64,000 bases of DNA from Rhizobium skierniewicense (GTDB lineage: Bacteria; Pseudomonadota; Alphaproteobacteria; Rhizobiales; Rhizobiaceae), in assembly GCF_014196515.1 (NCBI RefSeq), contig NZ_JACIDV010000016.1, positions 1 to 64,000 on the forward strand. Reading direction: 5' to 3'. The notes beneath the pieces are model-generated. The model had not been told where the DNA came from. It searched no databases and saw only the letters and a list, made by a program, of their open reading frames with translations. Below are positions 19,174-26,732 of this stretch, piece after piece. Every line of letters starts with the position of its first letter. Position 1 is the stretch's first letter. The position numbers and the translations under genes are program-made.

Positions 19174-20727
19174 ATGGACCAAGGTGGAGGCGAAAATAAT
19201 CCCATTGATCTGAACGCACTGCGCCAGCAGCTTTCGCAAAAGTCGCAGTCCCCAGATGCGTCGGCCCGTGAGCCGGCTACCCTTAACCCGCTTGCCCTTC
19301 AGGTCGCCAACCAGCTTCGCTCCACAAGTCACTCTCCCAATATTGTCATAGGACAGCTGCGGCTTTTCGAATTCGTCATTTTGGTGCTCATCGGGATTTT
19401 CATCAACGCGATGGAGGCCCCGCAGGAGTTCAGTTCTCAACTTGTGCTGGTTGCGATCTGTATCTGTACCGGCGCGTTATCATCCATTTTTCTGCTGATC
19501 ACGGATTGCTACCAGCTTCCCATGCTGCGTCGCCCGGTGCAGACCATACCAAGGGTTCAAGGCTCGCTTCTGGCAGCCTTTGCACTGACATTCATCATGA
19601 TGGTGACGTTTCTTCCAGCCTCGGTCTATTCGTGGCAGACATCGGCACTTTGGTTCACTGTCAGCGCGGTCTTTATTCTCATCGAGCGGGTCATTGTTGG
19701 CTTGGCGATTCGCCACTGGGGCCGTAACGGCGTCATGGAACGACGCGCGGTCATCGTTGGCGGCGGACAAGCGGCGAAGGATTTGATTCGCTCCCTTGAA
19801 GATCATGACAATGACATCCGCATCTGTGGTATTTTCGATGATCGGAAAAGCGCACGGTCTCCCGAGGTCGTTGCCGGCTATCCAAAACTTGGCACTTTTG
19901 CCGAACTCGTGGAATTTGCGCGTTTGACCAAGCTGGATATGCTGATCATCTCCATTCCCATGAGCGCGGAGGCACGCATACTGGAACTCATTCGGCAATT
20001 GTGGGTGCTTCCCGTCGATATCCGCATTGCCGCACAAGCCAACAAGTTACGCTTTCGTCCCCGCTCTTACTCCCACATCGGAAATGTGCCGATGCTGGAC
20101 GTGATGGACAAGCCTTTGCGCGACTGGGACTCAGTCGCCAAGCGGGTGTTCGACGTTTTTTTCAGCCTGTTTTCCATACTGATACTCTGGCCAGTGATGC
20201 TGGGTGCGGCGATCGCTGTGAAATCGACCTCCAAAGGCCCTGTTTTGTTCAAGCAGAAACGACACGGGTTCAATAATGAGACAATCAATGTCTGGAAGTT
20301 TCGCTCTATGTACACGGAAATGAGCGACCCCACGGCCAAGAAGGCCGTGACCAAGAACGATCCTCGCGTCACACCGGTTGGTCGATTCCTGCGAAAATCG
20401 TCAATCGATGAGCTGCCGCAGTTATTCAACGTTCTGGCAGGTGATCTGTCTCTCGTCGGCCCGCGCCCCCATGCCGTGCACGCGCAGACGGGAGACCTGA
20501 AATACACCGAAGTCGTGGAGCATTATTTTGCACGTCATAAGGTTAAACCCGGCGTGACGGGATGGGCGCAAATAAACGGCTGGCGCGGCGAGATCGACCA
20601 TGGAGACAAGATTAAAAATCGCACGGCCTATGATCTTTATTACATTGAAAACTGGTCACTGTTGCTTGATCTCAAAATTCTGTTTCTCACACCCATCCGT
20701 TTGCTCAAATCAGAAAACGCTTATTAA
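19174..20727 (+). CDS. Undecaprenyl-phosphate sugar phosphotransferase (WcaJ/ExoY family)
   Basis: Starts a polysaccharide repeat unit by moving a hexose-1-phosphate from a UDP-sugar to the lipid carrier at the inner membrane. Of 517 residues, the N-terminal half has four hydrophobic helices and a Rossmann-like region (RRAVIVGGGQAAKDLIRSL near 190). The C-terminal bacterial sugar transferase domain starts at KRVFDVFFSLFSILIL and has WKFRSMY, SSIDELPQLFNVL, LSLVGPRPH and VKPGVTGWAQINGWRGE. GGAAAG precedes the ATG. With the export lipoprotein just upstream it forms a partial surface-polysaccharide locus; polymerase, flippase and further glycosyltransferases are not here. Rhizobial relatives make adhesive unipolar polysaccharide or succinoglycan; which one applies cannot be decided. 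Confidence 0.93.
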   Translation: MDQGGGENNPIDLNALRQQLSQKSQSPDASAREPATLNPLALQVANQLRSTSHSPNIVIGQLRLFEFVILVLIGIFINAMEAPQEFSSQLVLVAICICTGALSSIFLLITDCYQLPMLRRPVQTIPRVQGSLLAAFALTFIMMVTFLPASVYSWQTSALWFTVSAVFILIERVIVGLAIRHWGRNGVMERRAVIVGGGQAAKDLIRSLEDHDNDIRICGIFDDRKSARSPEVVAGYPKLGTFAELVEFARLTKLDMLIISIPMSAEARILELIRQLWVLPVDIRIAAQANKLRFRPRSYSHIGNVPMLDVMDKPLRDWDSVAKRVFDVFFSLFSILILWPVMLGAAIAVKSTSKGPVLFKQKRHGFNNETINVWKFRSMYTEMSDPTAKKAVTKNDPRVTPVGRFLRKSSIDELPQLFNVLAGDLSLVGPRPHAVHAQTGDLKYTEVVEHYFARHKVKPGVTGWAQINGWRGEIDHGDKIKNRTAYDLYYIENWSLLLDLKILFLTPIRLLKSENAY

Positions 20728-20790
20728 ATTGCGGAACCCCTCACGAATTCATGCGTTTAGCACTCGCACATTTCTGCACAGGGGAAACAT

Positions 20791-20940
20791 ATGACACGAT
20801 CCAACAGTCTCTACTTCATCATTGGCGCTCTTCTCATCGCCGTGGTCGGCCTTGGCGCATACGTCTGGAACGAGGAAAGCAAGCCCAAGGGCGTCGAAAT
20901 GAAGATCGGGCCAAACGGCGTCTCCGTACAGGAGAATTAA
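20791..20940 (+). CDS. Small single-pass membrane protein, 49 residues
   Basis: A short gene with a clear GGGGAAACAT ribosome-binding region and ATG 20791. The product has one N-terminal helix (about 8-25, YFIIGALLIAVVGLGAYVW) and a polar tail ending GPNGVSVQEN. The motif MKIGPNGVSVQ looks like a short conserved periplasmic or cytoplasmic tail. It sits 63 bp after the sugar transferase and before a strong terminator, so it is probably the last gene of that transcript. Function unknown. Confidence 0.7.
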   Translation: MTRSNSLYFIIGALLIAVVGLGAYVWNEESKPKGVEMKIGPNGVSVQEN

Positions 20941-20972
20941 GCGCCTCCAGCTTCGCGCAGGTTGAGAAATCT

Positions 20973-21020
20973 AGACCGGTTTGTGTCAGGTATATTTCAC
21001 CTCACACACACCGGTCTTTT
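20973..21020 (+). terminator. Long-stem rho-independent terminator
   Basis: AGACCGGTTTGTGT (20973-20986) pairs with ACACACACCGGTCT (21004-21017), 13 of 14 bases, with a 17-base loop and TTTTC after it. It closes the polysaccharide / small membrane protein transcript. Confidence 0.85.
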
Positions 21021-21118
21021 CATGAGAGTGGACCATATCAATGCTCGCTTTCCGTCTGGAAGCGACAGTTCCGGCGCAGATGCATGCGACGAGCTGAGAA
21101 TGAGGGACGCCACACACT

Positions 21119-21634
21119 ATGGTCTCCGGACTCGCCAATGTCGTCAAGCTCGCATCAACCGAGCTTGCATTGAAAGCCATTCACTCCCACGCCGCACTTG
21201 CAGCAGACGCTGCCGAACACGTCGTCACCGGTCTGCCCTTACCGATCACGACGGAGAAGGCCGACGTAGAGGGCATCACCGACCTCGTTTTCTTGAAAAA
21301 CCTGAAAACGACGCTTATCGAGATGTCGAAAGATCCGACAAGCGCCTTTCAAGGACAGGCCATGCTGAAGGCCGCAGATGCCAGCGCCCTCAGCATATTC
21401 GACGCAATCGAGGGCGTAGTCATCACAGCATGGGGCGCAAGCGGCACAAAGAATGCTCCTGGCAGGATAGACGCCATCGGCTGGAGCCCCTTCCTCAGGC
21501 AGCACATCAAGCGTGCGCATGGAACGGCCTATGCGAAAGACGACAACGGCAGCTACATTGATCTCATATCCGGCGAAAGCGCCTATTTCGGCACCGTCGG
21601 TAACACATATTACTATTTTACCTGGCCACAATAA
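21119..21634 (+). CDS. Orphan protein of unknown function
   Basis: A 171-residue protein I do not recognise. The N-terminal half is Ala/Leu-rich and probably helical (ELALKAIHSHAALAADAAEH), without a cleavable signal or membrane helix. The C-terminal half is rich in Gly, Ser, Tyr and Thr, with GKNAP-like turns and the ending GNTYYYFTWPQ, which suggests beta structure. No strong ribosome-binding site lies at the usual distance (GAGGGAC is about 11 bases too far at 21102). It stands alone between a terminator and the arsenic operon. A hairpin (GCCACCT-GTAAA-AGGTGGC, 21734-21752) lies 100 bases downstream. It could be accessory DNA acquired with the ars genes. Confidence 0.55.
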   Translation: MVSGLANVVKLASTELALKAIHSHAALAADAAEHVVTGLPLPITTEKADVEGITDLVFLKNLKTTLIEMSKDPTSAFQGQAMLKAADASALSIFDAIEGVVITAWGASGTKNAPGRIDAIGWSPFLRQHIKRAHGTAYAKDDNGSYIDLISGESAYFGTVGNTYYYFTWPQ

Positions 21635-21826
21635 TCAGGCTGCGTCACTTGGTCAGTCTGTTCCGATTGTTGCCTCGTATGTTAAATGGTGAAAACGGTT
21701 TCTCCGGCGTTTACGTTTTGGCACGGCTGGCGCGCCACCTGTAAAAGGTGGCTGCGCACGCGTTTGTGATCCTATGGCCATCCCTCATTTGAACAAGCGG
21801 CTCGGTTCGGCTGCCGCAAAATCACG

Positions 21827-21860
21827 TTGACATCGATTTCATATCCATTATTCTGGATAT
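21827..21860 (+). promoter_or_regulatory. ars promoter and ArsR operator abutting the start codon
   Basis: TTGACA (21827-21832) and TATTCT (21849-21854) are spaced by 16 bases. A perfect inverted repeat ATATCCA-N6-TGGATAT (21841-21860) covers the -10 and ends at the base before the arsR ATG. ArsR binding here would block RNA polymerase. The predicted start of transcription is at or next to the ATG and no Shine-Dalgarno is visible, so the message may be leaderless. Confidence 0.65.
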
Positions 21861-22214
21861 ATGGAAAACAACGCTGCGATTACCGCTTTGTCCGCGCTTG
21901 CCCAGCCGACACGGCTCGAGACTTTTAGAACATTGGTCCGCCACGAGCCCAACGGAGTAGCTGCAGGGGAGCTTGCAAAAATACTCGACGTTCCGCAAAA
22001 CACCATGTCGGCCCACCTCGGCACGCTGGCAAGGGCGGGTCTCATCAAGAGCGAACGCCAGAGCCGCTCGATTATCTACCGGGCAGACCTCGATGGATTC
22101 CGTGACCTGACGCTGTTCCTTCTGAAGGATTGTTGCGGCGGGTCGACGGAGCTCTGCGCGCCGTTGATCGCCGAACTTTCCCCCTGTTGCGCACCCGCAC
22201 CGAGGCCGTCATGA
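21861..22214 (+). CDS. arsR: Arsenic-responsive repressor ArsR
   Basis: Winged-helix ArsR/SmtB repressor of 117 residues. The recognition helix region is GELAKILDVPQNTMSAHLGT (about 36-55), followed by ARAGLIKSERQSRSIIYRAD of the wing. The C-terminal cysteines CC (90-91) and Cys98 (CCGGSTELC), plus a later CC pair, are the probable As(III) ligands, as in ArsR types that bind arsenite near the C-terminus rather than in helix alpha3. It starts directly at the operator palindrome. Its stop overlaps the next ORF (ATGA), so it is the first gene of the ars operon. Confidence 0.94.
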   Translation: MENNAAITALSALAQPTRLETFRTLVRHEPNGVAAGELAKILDVPQNTMSAHLGTLARAGLIKSERQSRSIIYRADLDGFRDLTLFLLKDCCGGSTELCAPLIAELSPCCAPAPRPS

Positions 22215-22414
22215 CGGCAATGCACCTTGAACAGGTCGAGAAGGCTGTGGACCTCTATGTTGCGACAACGACAGCCTCTGATTCTTTCGAAGACCTCGGG
22301 TTCGCAATCGTCGATCAATCCGACGCGCCCGAACTTGTCCTCCCCGCCCGCCAGCTCTCGGGCATCTGCCTGGCCTCCGCGACCGTCATGAAACTTACGA
22401 GGCCACCGACCTAA
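22211..22414 (+). CDS. Small hypothetical protein inside the ars operon
   Basis: A 67-residue frame coupled to arsR by an ATGA overlap and ending 15 bases before arsC. It begins MTAMHLEQVEKAVDLYVATT and contains GFAIVDQSDAPELVLPARQL. I do not recognise a family. It has no membrane helix and one cysteine. It may be a genuine accessory factor, or the remnant of a longer gene shortened by deletion. Its position implies cotranscription under ArsR control. Confidence 0.5.
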   Translation: MTAMHLEQVEKAVDLYVATTTASDSFEDLGFAIVDQSDAPELVLPARQLSGICLASATVMKLTRPPT

Positions 22415-22429
22415 CAACGGGACACGACA

Positions 22430-22957
22430 ATGACCGACAAGACCTACAACGTGCTCTTCCTCTGCACGGGCAATTCCGCTCGCTCTATTCTCGGCGAGTC
22501 CATCCTCAATCATGAAGGCAAAGGCCGTTTTAAGGCGTTCTCCGCCGGGAGCCATCCCAAGGGTGAGGTCAACCCGCATGCGCTGCGTGAACTGGAAGCC
22601 CTCGGCTATCCGTCCAAGGGCTTCTCGTCGAAGAACTGGGACGTGTTTTCTGAACCCGGCGCTCCCGAGATGGATTTCATCTTCACCGTCTGCGACAGCG
22701 CCGCGGGCGAGGCATGTCCCGTTTGGATCGGACATCCGATGACCGCGCACTGGGGTGTCGAAGATCCGGCCGCCATCGAGGGTTCCGATGTCGAGGTACA
22801 GCGCGCCTTCGCCCAGGCCGCAAGGTTCCTCAAGAACCGCATCGCCGCATTCCTTAGTCTTCCGCTGACCTCTATCGACAGGATGGCGTTGGAACAGAAG
22901 CTCCGTCAGATCGGTCGCATGGAAGGCTCGACCTCAGCACAGGAGGAAAGTGCCTGA
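22430..22957 (+). CDS. arsC: Arsenate reductase, low-molecular-weight phosphatase type
   Basis: Reduces As(V) to As(III) by the phosphatase-fold mechanism. The 175-residue product has the P-loop CTGNSARS with nucleophile Cys12 and Arg18 (LFLCTGNSARSILGE). FTVCDSAAGEACPVWIG around 83-99 provides a second cysteine pair, as in thioredoxin- or glutathione-linked ArsC enzymes. It is unrelated to the glutaredoxin-type ArsC encoded 1.1 kb downstream. Its stop shares a base with the acr3 start (TGATG). Confidence 0.93.
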   Translation: MTDKTYNVLFLCTGNSARSILGESILNHEGKGRFKAFSAGSHPKGEVNPHALRELEALGYPSKGFSSKNWDVFSEPGAPEMDFIFTVCDSAAGEACPVWIGHPMTAHWGVEDPAAIEGSDVEVQRAFAQAARFLKNRIAAFLSLPLTSIDRMALEQKLRQIGRMEGSTSAQEESA

Positions 22958-24015
22958 TGTCCTTGTTTGAGCGCTACCTCACAATCTGGGTCTTCCTCTG
23001 CATCATCGTCGGCATTGCCCTCGGCCATTTGATGCCGGGTGTCTTCCAGACAATCGGCTCTGCCGAGATCGCCAAGGTCAATATTCCCGTAGCGATCCTC
23101 ATCTGGCTGATGATCATCCCGATGCTCTTGAAGATCGACTTCCGTTCGCTTTCTAAGGTCGGCAGCTATTGGCGCGGGATCGGGGTGACCCTGTTCATCA
23201 ATTGGGCCATCAAGCCGTTCTCCATGGCTCTCCTTGGATGGCTGTTTGTCGGATGGATGTTCCGTCCCTATCTACCAGCCGACCAGATCGATTCCTACAT
23301 CGCGGGCCTGATCATCCTTGCTGCGGCGCCCTGCACGGCGATGGTGTTCGTCTGGAGCAACCTGACGAAAGGCGAACCGCTGTTCACGCTGTCGCAGGTC
23401 GCGCTGAACGACGCGATCATGATCATCGCGTTCGCACCTGTCGTCGCACTGCTCCTCGGGTTGTCCGCGATCACGGTGCCATGGGACACGCTGGCGATAT
23501 CGGTCGCGCTTTACATCGTCGTCCCGGTCATAATCGCGCAGGTGATCCGGGTCCACCTCACGTCTGACGGCACCGAGCGCGCGCTTGGGGAGGTTCTCTC
23601 GAAACTCCAGCCGCTTTCGCTTGTGGCGCTTCTGGCGACGCTGGTCCTGCTGTTCGGCTTCCAGGGGGAGCAGATCATCGCACAGCCGACAATCATCGCG
23701 CTGTTGGCTGTGCCGATCCTGATCCAGGTCTATTTCAATTCGGGGCTCGCCTACATCCTCAACAGGATGGCCGGGGAACGCCACTGTGTCGCCGGACCGT
23801 CGGCGCTGATCGGCGCCTCGAATTTCTTCGAGCTTGCCGTCGCCGCCGCCATCTCGCTGTTCGGTTTCCAGTCGGGTGCAGCACTCGCCACCGTGGTCGG
23901 TGTTCTCATCGAAGTCCCCGTCATGCTCTCGGTCGTTTGGATCGTGAACCGATCAAAGGACTGGTACGAGGCCGCGCCGGCCGTCTCCCGAAACACCGTC
24001 TCCGAAAGGACCTGA
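22957..24015 (+). CDS. acr3: ACR3-family arsenite efflux transporter
   Basis: Inner-membrane As(III) exporter of 352 residues with ten hydrophobic helices. Family marks are FERYLTIWVFLCIIVGIALG at the start, the conserved cysteine Cys126 in AAAPCTAMVFVWS (helix 4), LNDAIMI, and the SNFFELAVAAAISLFG signature near residue 290. It is often called arsB although it is unrelated to the E. coli ArsB pump. It is translated from an ATG overlapping the arsC stop, and exports the arsenite made by the flanking reductases. Confidence 0.95.
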   Translation: MSLFERYLTIWVFLCIIVGIALGHLMPGVFQTIGSAEIAKVNIPVAILIWLMIIPMLLKIDFRSLSKVGSYWRGIGVTLFINWAIKPFSMALLGWLFVGWMFRPYLPADQIDSYIAGLIILAAAPCTAMVFVWSNLTKGEPLFTLSQVALNDAIMIIAFAPVVALLLGLSAITVPWDTLAISVALYIVVPVIIAQVIRVHLTSDGTERALGEVLSKLQPLSLVALLATLVLLFGFQGEQIIAQPTIIALLAVPILIQVYFNSGLAYILNRMAGERHCVAGPSALIGASNFFELAVAAAISLFGFQSGAALATVVGVLIEVPVMLSVVWIVNRSKDWYEAAPAVSRNTVSERT

Positions 24016-24017
24016 CC

Positions 24018-24440
24018 ATGGATGTCACCATCTATCATAATCCCGAATGCGGAACTTCGCGCAACACGCTGGCCCTGATCCGGCACGCGGGAATCGAGCC
24101 AGACATCATCGAATATCTGAAGACGCCGCCGTCGCGTGCGGAGCTCGCGAAAATGATCTCGGATGCCGGGCTGACGGTCAGACAGGCCATCCGTGAAAAG
24201 GGAACGCCATACGCCGATCTCGGTCTCGGCGATCCCGCACTGACCGACGACCAGCTTCTCGACGCGATGCTCGACGCACCGATCCTCATCAACCGTCCGT
24301 TTGTCGTCACACCGCTCGGCACCCGGCTCGCACGACCCTCCGAGGCCGTCCTCGACATCCTGCCGGAGACGTTCAACGGTCCGTTCACGAAGGAGGACGG
24401 AGAACAGGTCCTCAACGAGGAGGGCAAGCGCGTTGTCTGA
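24018..24440 (+). CDS. arsC: Arsenate reductase, glutaredoxin-coupled (ArsC family)
   Basis: A 140-residue Spx/ArsC-fold enzyme that reduces arsenate with glutathione and glutaredoxin. The catalytic cysteine is Cys11 in [14 protein letters not shown], and the arginine-bearing [17 protein letters not shown] segment matches the E. coli plasmid R773 enzyme. AAAGGA sits eight bases before the ATG 24018, and only two bases separate it from acr3. It provides a second, mechanistically distinct arsenate reductase in one operon. Confidence 0.94.
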   Translation: MDVTIYHNPECGTSRNTLALIRHAGIEPDIIEYLKTPPSRAELAKMISDAGLTVRQAIREKGTPYADLGLGDPALTDDQLLDAMLDAPILINRPFVVTPLGTRLARPSEAVLDILPETFNGPFTKEDGEQVLNEEGKRVV

Positions 24441-25137
24441 TCTGCCAGCTATGACCGACCCTTTGACGGCACCGGATCGCGACGCGCTGCGCCCACCGTT
24501 TTCGACCCACAAGCCGCGTATCCTGATCCTCTACGGCTCCCTTCGGGAAGTCTCATATAGCAGGCTTCTGGCACACGAGGCCCGCCGCCTCCTCGAACAT
24601 CTCGGATGCGAGGTCCGTGTGTTCGATCCCAGCGGCTTGCCGTTGCCTGACGAGGCTCCGGTCAGCCACCCCAAGGTGCAGGAACTTCGTCAACTGTCGG
24701 AGTGGTCCGAGGGTCAGGTCTGGGTCAGCCCGGAGCGTCACGGCGCGATGACCGGAATCATGAAGGCCCAGATCGACTGGATACCGCTGTCCATTGGGTC
24801 CGTTCGCCCGACGCAGGGCAAGACGCTTGCGGTCATGGAAGTGTCGGGTGGAAGCCAGTCTTTCAACGCGGTCAACCAGATGCGCATTCTGGGACGCTGG
24901 ATGCGGATGATAACGATCCCGAACCAGTCGTCCGTGTCGAAAGCGTTTCAGGAATTCGACGCGGACGGCCGCATGAAGCCGTCATCCTTCTACGACCGAG
25001 TCGTCGATGTCTGCGAGGAACTCGTCAAGTGCACCATTCTCACGAGGGACGCGTCGGCCTATCTGACCGACCGCTACAGCGAGAGGAAAGAAAAGGCCGA
25101 GGAACTCGAAAAACGTGTCGCGTTGAAATCTATATGA
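24433..25137 (+). CDS. arsH: ArsH, NADPH-dependent flavoprotein
   Basis: FMN-binding oxidoreductase of 234 residues that oxidises trivalent organoarsenicals and adds to arsenic and oxidative-stress tolerance. Motifs are [20 protein letters not shown] for FMN phosphate binding, then [18 protein letters not shown] and [21 protein letters not shown]. The start is uncertain: GAGGAGGG lies about ten bases before a TTG at 24433 that overlaps arsC, whereas the ATG at 24451 has no such site. I prefer the TTG. Its stop overlaps the ATG of a decayed MFS gene. Confidence 0.92.
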   Translation: MSDLPAMTDPLTAPDRDALRPPFSTHKPRILILYGSLREVSYSRLLAHEARRLLEHLGCEVRVFDPSGLPLPDEAPVSHPKVQELRQLSEWSEGQVWVSPERHGAMTGIMKAQIDWIPLSIGSVRPTQGKTLAVMEVSGGSQSFNAVNQMRILGRWMRMITIPNQSSVSKAFQEFDADGRMKPSSFYDRVVDVCEELVKCTILTRDASAYLTDRYSERKEKAEELEKRVALKSI

Positions 25138-25309
25138 CATCCGAACGCATACCCGTCGGCGCCGTTTTCGGTCTTGGCGTGACCCAGATCGCGGGTTAGG
25201 CCACGCTCTCCTATAGCTGCGGCATCCTCGCGGCGGATATGGCCTGGGACGTGCTCCTCGATTTTGCGTCAGTCGCTACAGTTGTCCACACCGGAATGGT
25301 GTCTGGATA
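25134..25309 (+). pseudogene. Remnant of an MFS transporter gene at the end of the ars operon
   Basis: The ATG overlaps the arsH stop (ATGA). The frame reads [21 protein letters not shown], then TAG where homologues carry tyrosine in IAGYGTLYYSFGILAPDMA, then continues in the same frame with ATLSYSCGILAADMAWD before drifting into unrelated sequence and a second stop at 25307-25309. This matches only the first helix and a half of an MFS transporter of the kind found in ars operons. The rest (over 1 kb) is missing, so it is a truncated pseudogene. Bases 25310-25460 hold nothing else that I can name. Confidence 0.7.
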
Positions 25310-25461
25310 GCCCTTGGCGGTATACCCTCGCGAGCGTTTGACATGGCGTTGCGAGCGTATCGGAAAGGGGAACAATTCTAAGAGCTGATGAATGTCACGT
25401 CGCTCGCCGAAACTGAACACGCCTCAGCATGACCATTTTCAAAATTCTGAAATTGCCTATT

Positions 25462-25504
25462 GGAAATAAAAAGAGCGGCACCAGCTGAGGCTGGACGCCG
25501 CTCT
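25462..25504 (-). terminator. Terminator downstream of tRNA-Pro
   Basis: On the minus strand AGAGCGGC...CCAGC-CTCA-GCTGG...CCGCTCT (25472-25504) forms a two-part stem with a small bulge, followed by TTTTTATTT. It lies about 45 bases beyond the tRNA 3' end. A further 7-bp hairpin (ATCGACT-GAGC-AGTCGAT) lies between it and the tRNA. A-runs on both flanks mean it could also act on the plus strand for the ars operon. Confidence 0.8.
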
Positions 25505-25550
25505 AAAAAACCATGGATCGACTGAGCAGTCGATACCACTGTCAAAAACC

Positions 25551-25624
<74 letters not shown>

Positions 25625-25657
25625 TCAACACATGTTAGCCTGATGTGACAGGTCGTT

Positions 25658-25734
25658 CTGTGTCGGTTAACCAACCCAAGGCACCTTGACACCCAGTCAA
25701 GTGCGCGACCGGGCCGCGCGACGCCCCGACACAG
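25658..25734 (-). pseudogene. Degenerate tRNA-Pro-like element
   Basis: On the minus strand a 77-base segment repeats the D-arm and anticodon arm of the neighbouring tRNA-Pro: 39 bases (25684-25722 against 25580-25618) differ at only four sites, and the loop keeps GGG (CTGGGTG). The ends are unrelated to the real tRNA but pair perfectly over nine bases (CTGTGTCGG with CCGACACAG). The T-arm does not fold normally and the acceptor / D-arm junction carries extra bases. It is probably a tRNA pseudogene or an island-end duplication, though its closed stem could allow a stable RNA. Confidence 0.6.
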
Positions 25735-26043
25735 GAAAGGCGTTTATATAGATGGTAGTTCATGCGCAAGTGGAAAATCGCGGATAGGGGAAAAACAACG
25801 CCGACAAGCGGCTGATTTGGTCGCGAACGTCGAGCCGATTAACGATGAAACGCTCCTTTTTCAGTCTACTGGCGAAATAATACGCAAATATGTGGCTACC
25901 ACATTGCCATCCCGGAAAAAGCATGTTTCTCTAATATTGCCCTTACGGAGGGGTAAAGGTTGAGGCCCGCCATATGCTGGGTGGGACAGCGGCGGGTCTC
26001 CCATTTTATCGTATTTTCGATATCATCATCAGTTCATGACGGT
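25735..26043. other. Intergenic region with structured hairpin
   Basis: This 309-bp stretch has no gene. GAGGCCCGCC (25962-25971) pairs with GGCGGGTCTC (25991-26000), with an inner GCTG/CAGC helix. It lies 44-82 bases beyond the phosphatase stop and is followed on the plus strand by CCATTTTATC. It may terminate the phosphatase message or be part of a small RNA. Confidence 0.4.
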
Positions 26044-26640
26044 TCAGATCACCTTGGGCGGAGCCGCAGGCGCGTTCATGGTGGTGTATTTTCCGTGCTC
26101 GATCTCGTTCCAGCTTCTGTCCATCGCGTAAGCCGAGGACAGGTACGGGATGGAAACATGTCCGAACCGTATCGAGAGCTGTTGCTCTGCCGTGTCTTCA
26201 TCCATGCCTGCGACGCGATACACATAGATGGCGGATGCGAGACCCGTTCTGTCGGAACCTGACTTACAGTGAATGAGGATGGGCTTTGGCGCATCGCGCA
26301 TGATCTGCACCAGCTGAGCCACGCGCTCGGCACCGAGTTGTTTTCGTGCCGACATGCCAAAATCGATGTGCTCAACACCCAGCATCGCGGCTGTTGCCGT
26401 CTCTTCCCTGTACCACTCGGAATTCTCGTTCTCACCGCGCAAATTGATGATCGTCCTGATCCCCTTCGATTTCACATAGTCGGCAAGCTGCGTTTCGCTT
26501 GGTTGACTGGAGCGATAAAGCTGACCGGCGATAACCTCGTGAAAATTCCCGGAGAGCTGGAGAAATCCGATGTAGATGATGATTGCTGCTGCAGCGGAGA
26601 TAAGCGGCAGAATTCCACGAAACCAAAAATATCTGATCAT
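26044..26640 (-). CDS. Membrane-anchored dual-specificity/tyrosine phosphatase family protein
   Basis: A 198-residue protein with one N-terminal helix (about 8-29) and a cysteine-phosphatase domain. The P-loop HCKSGSDRTG (124-133) has Cys125 and Arg131. LYRSSQPSETQLADYVKSKG and TIINLRGENENSEWY near 41-77 are typical of the Siw14/DUF442-like branch, whose substrates include inositol pyrophosphates in yeast and are unknown in rhizobia. The ATG 26640 has GGGAAG five bases ahead; an earlier ATG (26691) lacks a site. The domain probably lies on the periplasmic side or is membrane-tethered in the cytoplasm. Confidence 0.85.
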   Translation of the reverse strand: MIRYFWFRGILPLISAAAAIIIYIGFLQLSGNFHEVIAGQLYRSSQPSETQLADYVKSKGIRTIINLRGENENSEWYREETATAAMLGVEHIDFGMSARKQLGAERVAQLVQIMRDAPKPILIHCKSGSDRTGLASAIYVYRVAGMDEDTAEQQLSIRFGHVSIPYLSSAYAMDRSWNEIEHGKYTTMNAPAAPPKVI

Positions 26641-26732
26641 CTGTCTTCCCTGTCTGTTGAGACAGGAAATGACCGGCAACACTGACATCATGCTGAACGC
26701 GACAATTCGCGTCAGCCAAATTTTCGCGGTCC

